A DNA stretch of 64,000 nt from Streptomyces griseoviridis (GTDB lineage Bacteria; Actinomycetota; Actinomycetes; Streptomycetales; Streptomycetaceae), in the NCBI RefSeq assembly GCF_005222485.1, contig NZ_CP029078.1:6697501-6761500 (forward strand). The letters are read 5' to 3'. This document shows, one piece after another, positions 59,154 through 64,000 of the stretch. Made by a program: the position numbers and the translations under genes. The stretch's first letter is position 1, and each line of letters begins with the position of its first letter. The notes under the pieces were generated by a model. It saw nothing but the letters and a program-made list of their open reading frames with translations, made no database searches and was not told where the DNA came from.

Positions 59154-60608
59154 TCATGCCTCCTTTCGGAGCCGGTGCAGGGTGCGATGCCCGCGCTCGA
59201 CGAGTTCGGGGTCGCCGTGGGTGGCGCCGTACTGGATGCCGCTGAGCGCGTCGAGGGCCGACAGACCCTTGAGCGCTTGGGCCTCGTCCGGGGACAGCAT
59301 GCGGCCGTAGCCGTCGAACAGGGCGGCTTCGAGTTCGGGCGCGTCAATCCAGGTGTCGGCGATGCGCACGAAGTCGCTGACGAGGGGCCCGATTTCCGCG
59401 CGTTCCCAGTCGATGAGGGCCAGGGTCCCGTGGTCGTCGAGCAGCAGGTTGCGCCGCTGTACATCACCGTGGCGACGGCCATGAGGGACGGGCGGGACAC
59501 GGGGCAGGTGCAGGGCGAGAGACCGCACCAGCGTCTCCTCTCCGGGCTCGAGGAGCCCGTCGGCTGCCGCGAGGTGCCGCTCCAGCTTGGCCAGCCCGCC
59601 CAGGGCCTGCGCCATCATCGGGGGCTCGCCGAGGTGAAGGGCCCGCAGGAGCTGCCCGAGCTGGCGGTAGACCGACTGCCAGGCGGCCATGCTCAGGTCG
59701 GCGCCGTGGAGTACGCGGCCGGGAAGCGCAGTGACGATCACGGCGAGCTGTTCGGGGTCGGCGGCGACGAGCTGCGGGGCGCGGTCGGCTCCGAGGGCTG
59801 GGGCCCACTCTCTCAGGGCGCCCACCTCACGCTGGTGAAACTTGGGCCCCTGGTGAACCTTCAGGAACCAGCTCCCGCTGTCGCGTCCGGTCAGCCGCCA
59901 CACGCGGGAAGCCTCCCGCGCCCAGGAGGCATCCGTGGCTCCCTTCAGCGGGCCGATGGTCTGCTCGGCGAATGTGCCGAGCTGCTCACCCAGTACGGCG
60001 TAGGGCTCCGGCGCCCGCGTGGGCAAGGGGTGCAGACGGCTTGGCCCGTTCGCGTCGTAGACGATCGGGTCGTCGGGTTCCTGGAGATGCAGGGCGAAGG
60101 AGTGCCCGTCCCGGTACGCCTCCAGGCCGGCCCGGCAGTACGCCACCATGTCGTCGGGCAGGTCACGGAGGGCAAACCAGTCCAGCTGTGAGCAGCGGTC
60201 CGGTTCGGCGATGCGCGGGACGCCGAACCACCGGGTGACCTCGAAGAACCAGCCGGTGCGATTGTGACCCTTGGGGCTGCGGTGCTGCATCACCAGCGCG
60301 ACGCGGACATCGGCCGGCCGGATGATGATGCCCAGCTCCTCCTCGGCTTCCCGGACCAGCCCGGCGACCACGTCCTCGAAGTCGCCGTCGAGGTGCCCGG
60401 AGGGCATGTGCAGCAAGCCCGAGGCGTAGGTGTCGCCCGCCCTCCGGCTCAGCAGCACCTTGCCGCCACGCCGCAGGATGAGATGGACGTCGACCGGTTC
60501 CCGGTGGCGCTGCACGATGTCGTCCCCGCCCCGATGCGAGGCTGCCTGCCCGTTCACCGCTGGCCCGCCAGACGGGGGTGCGGCCGACGCCGACTCGCGT
60601 CCGGGCAC
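59154..60608 (-). CDS. Nudix hydrolase - APH-type kinase fusion
   Basis: A 484-aa fusion. The N-terminal ~170 residues are a Nudix domain with HLDGDFEDVVAGLVREAEEE LGI (the first loop is one residue longer than usual). The C-terminal ~290 residues are an aminoglycoside-phosphotransferase-type kinase with HGDVQRRNLLL and LIDWERAEIGP. Fusions like this appear in actinomycete natural-product loci. The substrate is unknown; a nucleotide-linked product of one domain could feed the other. GTG at 60608 is used; the first 30 residues are low complexity, so an internal start is possible. Gap 58916-59153 has no feature. Confidence 0.8.
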   Translation of the reverse strand: MPGRESASAAPPSGGPAVNGQAASHRGGDDIVQRHREPVDVHLILRRGGKVLLSRRAGDTYASGLLHMPSGHLDGDFEDVVAGLVREAEEELGIIIRPADVRVALVMQHRSPKGHNRTGWFFEVTRWFGVPRIAEPDRCSQLDWFALRDLPDDMVAYCRAGLEAYRDGHSFALHLQEPDDPIVYDANGPSRLHPLPTRAPEPYAVLGEQLGTFAEQTIGPLKGATDASWAREASRVWRLTGRDSGSWFLKVHQGPKFHQREVGALREWAPALGADRAPQLVAADPEQLAVIVTALPGRVLHGADLSMAAWQSVYRQLGQLLRALHLGEPPMMAQALGGLAKLERHLAAADGLLEPGEETLVRSLALHLPRVPPVPHGRRHGDVQRRNLLLDDHGTLALIDWERAEIGPLVSDFVRIADTWIDAPELEAALFDGYGRMLSPDEAQALKGLSALDALSGIQYGATHGDPELVERGHRTLHRLRKEA

Positions 60609-60821
60609 CGCGGCGTGACGTCGGCGAACCGCCCCACAACGGGGTTTACGGGAACGCGCGCGAACGCGCGGGTGTGGGGCATGCGGATCTCCGGGGTGCA
60701 GACGTGACGTCCAGCGTCAGTGACCGCGACGCCCGGGTGCCCGTTTCCGGACGTCACGGATTCTATCCGGGACACCATTGAGAGTTGGCTGGTCACCGGC
60801 TTGATCACGCCGATCTGCTGA

Positions 60822-61664
60822 TCACACAGCTCGGCCACGCGCGGCCTCCTTTCGGGCCGTGCCGGCGTACGACGCGGCCTGGGGCAGGACCGGGTATTCG
60901 AGTGCCAGTGTCTGTGGCGCGGTCAGGCCCGGGGAGCTCAGTTGCCAGCCGTCGAACAGCCGGGCGATCTGCTCCTTCGTCCGCAGGTGGACGGGGCAGC
61001 CGGCCGCCGTCATGGTCTTGGCGAATCGGCGCACGGGCTTGCCCGAGACGTCGGCGGTGGCGTGCGTGACGACGAGAGCGCTGCCGGTGGCGGCGACGTG
61101 CTTGTACTGGTCGACGAGGACGGCCAGGGGCCGCGCCACGGTGTCCTCGATGTGGTGGAGCACGCTACCGAATAGAAGGATGACCGGTTCTCGCCAGTTG
61201 ATCGTCTCCAGGATTTCTCTGGAAGCGAGAACCGACTCGGGGTCGCGTACGTCGGCGCACAGGCTCTCGACGACAGCGAGCGCCTTGCCCGTCATCATTG
61301 CGTCGGCGTGGGTGTGCACCAGCACGTCGTTGTCGATGCACACGGCGCGGGCATCGGGATGAATGCGGGTCAGGACATCCACCGGCGTGGGGCCGTAGGG
61401 AAGGCCACAGCCGAAGTCGACCAGCTGCCGGATGCCCGCGATGGCCAGGGCCTGCACCATCAGGAGCACGTACATGCGCTCGTGGCGCACGGCGCTCTCC
61501 AGGAACGGCATGCGGTCGGCCGCCCGACGGGCCCCGTCACGGTCGACGATGTAGTGGTCTCGCCCGCCGAGCAGGTAGTTCTGCATCCGGGCGCTAGACG
61601 GACGTGCCTGCAACTCGGCGATCGCTGCGGAGGGGTGGAGGAGCATCGGATGATCAGGTCGCAT
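60822..61664 (-). CDS. S-adenosylmethionine-dependent methyltransferase, DUF574 family
   Basis: A 280-aa DUF574 protein, a family found in large numbers only in Streptomyces and relatives. ARMQNYLLGGRDHYIVDRDG at the start and QLVDFGCGLPYGPTPV as the SAM motif are diagnostic. VLHHIEDT follows at the catalytic face. The substrate is not known; members often adjoin natural-product genes and HTH regulators. It overlaps the stop of the 61654 gene by about ten bases. Confidence 0.85.
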   Translation of the reverse strand: MRPDHPMLLHPSAAIAELQARPSSARMQNYLLGGRDHYIVDRDGARRAADRMPFLESAVRHERMYVLLMVQALAIAGIRQLVDFGCGLPYGPTPVDVLTRIHPDARAVCIDNDVLVHTHADAMMTGKALAVVESLCADVRDPESVLASREILETINWREPVILLFGSVLHHIEDTVARPLAVLVDQYKHVAATGSALVVTHATADVSGKPVRRFAKTMTAAGCPVHLRTKEQIARLFDGWQLSSPGLTAPQTLALEYPVLPQAASYAGTARKEAARGRAV

Positions 61665-62823
61665 GCCGCTCCACCTCGTTAGTGGTCGTGTGGAGTTCGG
61701 GCAGACGCCACGACGGACCGCCCGGTGCGCCGAGCCACAGAGTGTGTTCGGTCTCCGTGATCGTCACGCCCAGCTGCTCAACCTCTGGTTCTCCGGCCGC
61801 GTGCCACTGACCGAACGCGTCGAACAGATCGGAGCCGAGATCGCGCGGCCCCCACTCGTAGATGCGGGGGGAGTGGAGGAAGACCACCGCCCGAGACGCC
61901 TGGTGGTCATGAATACGCAGGCGGTCGGCAACGTCGCCTTCGAGCTGCGCAACGCCGCGCACGACCTGCAACCGAAGGTCAGGGCGAAGCAGGCCGGCGA
62001 ACAACCGGGCCGCCGACCGTACGTGCGCCCCCCTCGCGTCCAGGGCTTCCGACGCCCTCGGGCTGCCCTGCGACTCGACGGAGGTGCCCTCACCAGGGCG
62101 GTGCTCGCGCAGCCACACGGTCTGCGGAGCCGGTCCGGCGTGGAAACGTCCGCTGGCCGACGCCCCGTCCCGCGCCACGGTCAGGACGAGCAGCGTGCTG
62201 GATCCGCCCAGCGCGGTACGGACGGGCAGGCACAGTCGGCCGCCTGGACGAACCAGGGTGACCCATTCCCACGGCACACGGCGTACCGCACGATGGCACA
62301 GGAGCCCGTGGAACGAACCCGCCGGTCCCAAGAACCCGGCCTGAGACCCGCTGACCACCTGAACCCGCGGGTAGGGGCGTAGGCGCTGTCGGGCGATCTC
62401 GGCGAGACGTTCTGTGTCCGCGACCGTCACCACCTTGCCGCCCTGGAGAAGGTGCTCCAGAGAGGCTGCCGTCCAGCCGCAGTCCGTGCCGATCTCGGCC
62501 ACGGCCGTTCCCGGCACTGGAGCGAGCGCGGCCAGGCGTGCCGTGACGTCTTCTTTGGACGGGATCACTCCCGTGACGATGCCGGGGCCGCCCTCCCCAC
62601 CGTCGTCGACGTCGAACACGAGCATCTCGGAGCGATGGACGAACTTCGCCCACTCGCCGGCGTTCTTACTCCGGTCCACCCTGCGCCAGCGGCCACCTCG
62701 GTGCGTACGGATCACGTTGGGCACGAAGTCCTGTCGCCGATCGCAGGTGAACACGTCCCCGGCGTGCTGGTGAACGTGGCCACTGCCCGGTCGCTGGCTG
62801 CCGGCCTCGACGCGGGCGTTCAT
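61654..62823 (-). CDS. PCMT-like methyltransferase
   Basis: A 389-aa protein with a Rossmann methyltransferase core: VAEIGTDCGWTAASLEHLL is motif I and ARLAALAPVPG leads in as in L-isoaspartyl methyltransferases. The flanking region (GLLCHRAVRRVPWEWVTLVR PGGRL) fits PCMT motif II/III. It may act on the lanthipeptide or be a second tailoring enzyme. The ATG at 62823 overlaps the regulator stop (ATGA), so regulator and enzyme are coupled. Confidence 0.75.
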   Translation of the reverse strand: MNARVEAGSQRPGSGHVHQHAGDVFTCDRRQDFVPNVIRTHRGGRWRRVDRSKNAGEWAKFVHRSEMLVFDVDDGGEGGPGIVTGVIPSKEDVTARLAALAPVPGTAVAEIGTDCGWTAASLEHLLQGGKVVTVADTERLAEIARQRLRPYPRVQVVSGSQAGFLGPAGSFHGLLCHRAVRRVPWEWVTLVRPGGRLCLPVRTALGGSSTLLVLTVARDGASASGRFHAGPAPQTVWLREHRPGEGTSVESQGSPRASEALDARGAHVRSAARLFAGLLRPDLRLQVVRGVAQLEGDVADRLRIHDHQASRAVVFLHSPRIYEWGPRDLGSDLFDAFGQWHAAGEPEVEQLGVTITETEHTLWLGAPGGPSWRLPELHTTTNEVERHAT

Positions 62824-63311
62824 GCCTGTCCTGCCATGGCGACGACGTCTCCGGAGTTGTCACGGCCGGTCGCGGGGCCCAGGAGACGGAACTGCCATCC
62901 TCGCGTGACCGCGTGTGCGGCCGAGGAAGCGCCCAGCGCCCGCAGCAGGCGTCGAGCGTCCTTGCGCACGTCGTCCAGTGGACGCTTCTCGTCGGCCGCG
63001 ATCTCCTCGACGGTCTGTCCGCCGGCGAGCCCTGCCAGGACGGTGTGCTGCTCCTTGGGCAGCTCGACGACGTGGTCCACAGGCCCGGGGACGTCCAAGT
63101 GCCCGTGACGGTAGGCGAGGTCCACCATGCTCGCCCGCTCGGAAGTTCCGAGCTTTCCGCCGATCCGGAGGATGTACGTCTTGACCGTGCTGTCGGACAC
63201 TCCCATGTCGCAGGCCGTCTCCGCGGTCGTCCTTCCCTGAGAGATGCCCAGCAGAGCCTCCCGCTCCTGAGAGGAAAGCGGCGGCGAGATGGTCTCGTCC
63301 GGGGCCGGCAT
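62820..63311 (-). CDS. LuxR-type DNA-binding regulator with two HTH units
   Basis: A 163-aa protein. The first half is a GerE/LuxR HTH (PLSSQEREALLGISQGRT, STVKTYILRIGGKLGTSERA). The second half repeats a weaker HTH (EQHTVLAGLAGGQTVEEIAA). No receiver or sensor domain is present. GAAGGAG precedes the ATG at 63311. It stands at the head of the methyltransferase genes and probably controls the lanthipeptide locus. Confidence 0.75.
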   Translation of the reverse strand: MPAPDETISPPLSSQEREALLGISQGRTTAETACDMGVSDSTVKTYILRIGGKLGTSERASMVDLAYRHGHLDVPGPVDHVVELPKEQHTVLAGLAGGQTVEEIAADEKRPLDDVRKDARRLLRALGASSAAHAVTRGWQFRLLGPATGRDNSGDVVAMAGQA

Positions 63312-63394
63312 GGTCGTACTCCTTCGGTGTTCTGGCACAGTCGTCGTCTTATCGGGGCCAGCCCACTTTGCTGGTCGGCTGGTTGGGGCGTGAG

Positions 63395-63622
63395 CTACGA
63401 ACCGCCGTACAGCTGCAGGGCGAGTTCGGCGAGGACGTAGACGGTGGGCAGGCTGATGGCGGTAGCGAGGAGGACGGCGCCCCGGTGCTCGCGAGCCTGT
63501 TGCCAGCCACGTCGAACGCGCCCTGGGGCCGGCTCGTCTTTGCGGGGTGAGCCCGAATTCGGTGGGGCGGCCGGAGCACGGTGAATCCGCTGAGGATGCG
63601 CCGCGCGATAGGACCCGGTCAT
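63395..63622 (-). CDS. Small single-pass membrane protein, 75 aa
   Basis: A basic, Pro-rich N-terminus (GRVRRGWQQAREHRG) followed by one hydrophobic segment, AVLLATAISLPTVYVLAELA, at the C-terminal end. ATG at 63622 lies just after the stop of the DUF6415 gene. Function unknown; probably tail-anchored in the membrane. Confidence 0.6.
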   Translation of the reverse strand: MTGSYRAAHPQRIHRAPAAPPNSGSPRKDEPAPGRVRRGWQQAREHRGAVLLATAISLPTVYVLAELALQLYGGS

Positions 63623-63623
63623 G

Positions 63624-64000
63624 TCACTCACCGTCCCGCTCGCAGTCCTGTTCGGCGTAGCGCAGCAGGGTCTCGGTGTGGACCGCGAGACGGTATGCGT
63701 GCTTCCTAGCTGCCTTGAGCCCCTCTCCCGGAGCGACGTCGCGGGCCTCCTGCGAGCGTTCGATCGCCTCACCGCATGCGGACCACCCGCGACTCCCGGC
63801 GGCGAGCGATTCCAAGTGGATCGAGACGTAGGGGACGAGCGTCGTGACGTAGCCGCTGAGCGCTCGCGTGACCGCCGCGAGGGTGCGCGGATGCGGGTAC
63901 ACCCCCGCCTGCTCCCAGGACTTCGCCGCACGAATGGCTTCGCGGATACGCGCCGAATCGAACCCGGCGCATACAGTCCTGCCCCAGCCGTCGACCGCGT
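63624..64000 (-). CDS. DUF6415 family protein, 5' end outside window
   Basis: The frame is open to the window edge (SARIREAIRAAKSWEQAG precedes the GTG at 63902), so the start lies beyond 64000. It is a helical protein with GYVTTLVPYVSIHLESLA, CGEAIERSQEARDVAPGEGL and YRLAVHTETLLRYAEQ, as in DUF6415 proteins often annotated as natural-product associated. Function unknown. Confidence 0.65.
   Translation of the reverse strand, partial: AVDGWGRTVCAGFDSARIREAIRAAKSWEQAGVYPHPRTLAAVTRALSGYVTTLVPYVSIHLESLAAGSRGWSACGEAIERSQEARDVAPGEGLKAARKHAYRLAVHTETLLRYAEQDCERDGE

Overview
The window is high-GC, strongly GC3-biased DNA with SD-led ATG/GTG/TTG starts and many ATGA/GTGA stop-start overlaps. Gene families such as DUF317, DUF574, DUF6415, FxLD lanthipeptide and SspABCD point to Streptomyces or a close relative. 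No rRNA, tRNA, integrase, transposase or CRISPR array was seen. Almost every region is accessory.

Region 1 (1-5.6 kb) holds a DUF5655 fragment, two aminoglycoside-phosphotransferase-fold kinases, two Nudix hydrolases and a compact archaeal-type aspartyl-tRNA synthetase. A well-formed T-box leader with a probable GAC (Asp) specifier and an SD-sequestering hairpin precedes the synthetase. Region 2 (5.8-24.8 kb) is a phosphorothioate (PT) defence island. It has a PT-associated methyltransferase, a PP-loop ATPase, and a minus-strand operon of helicase, GHKL ATPase and PLD nuclease. Divergent from that operon is sspA-sspB-sspC-sspD (strand-specific DNA sulfur modification), followed by the PT-dependent restriction factor sspE. 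The decayed 5' end of a second sspE lies directly upstream of the intact gene. Region 3 (25.0-29.8 kb) has three paralogous genes of a family I do not recognise; the third carries an extra ParA-like domain without a visible P-loop.

Region 4 (30-55.8 kb) looks like part of an integrative or conjugative element, almost all on the minus strand. It has a VirD4/TraG-type coupling protein, a VirB4-like ATPase, a catalytically dead-looking relaxase homologue, four DUF317 proteins, a DnaB-N protein, a C5 DNA methyltransferase, a GT2 glycosyltransferase and many small unknown proteins in translationally coupled operons. Three patterns cut across these genes. About 20 proteins end in an Ala/Pro-rich tail with terminal arginines. 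A ~70-residue 'AGF...AGY' module recurs in eight neighbouring genes. Several genes appear to start at CTG (one at ATC). A toxin/immunity pair (WXG-like N-terminus, REase-fold toxin) on the plus strand interrupts the block.

Region 5 (55.8-64 kb) is a class I FxLD lanthipeptide locus: precursor, isoaspartyl-type methyltransferase, a truncated LanB whose end is out of frame against the conjugation module, a Nudix-kinase fusion, two further methyltransferases, a LuxR-type regulator and a partial DUF6415 gene. Functional names rest on motif reading alone; no database search was possible.
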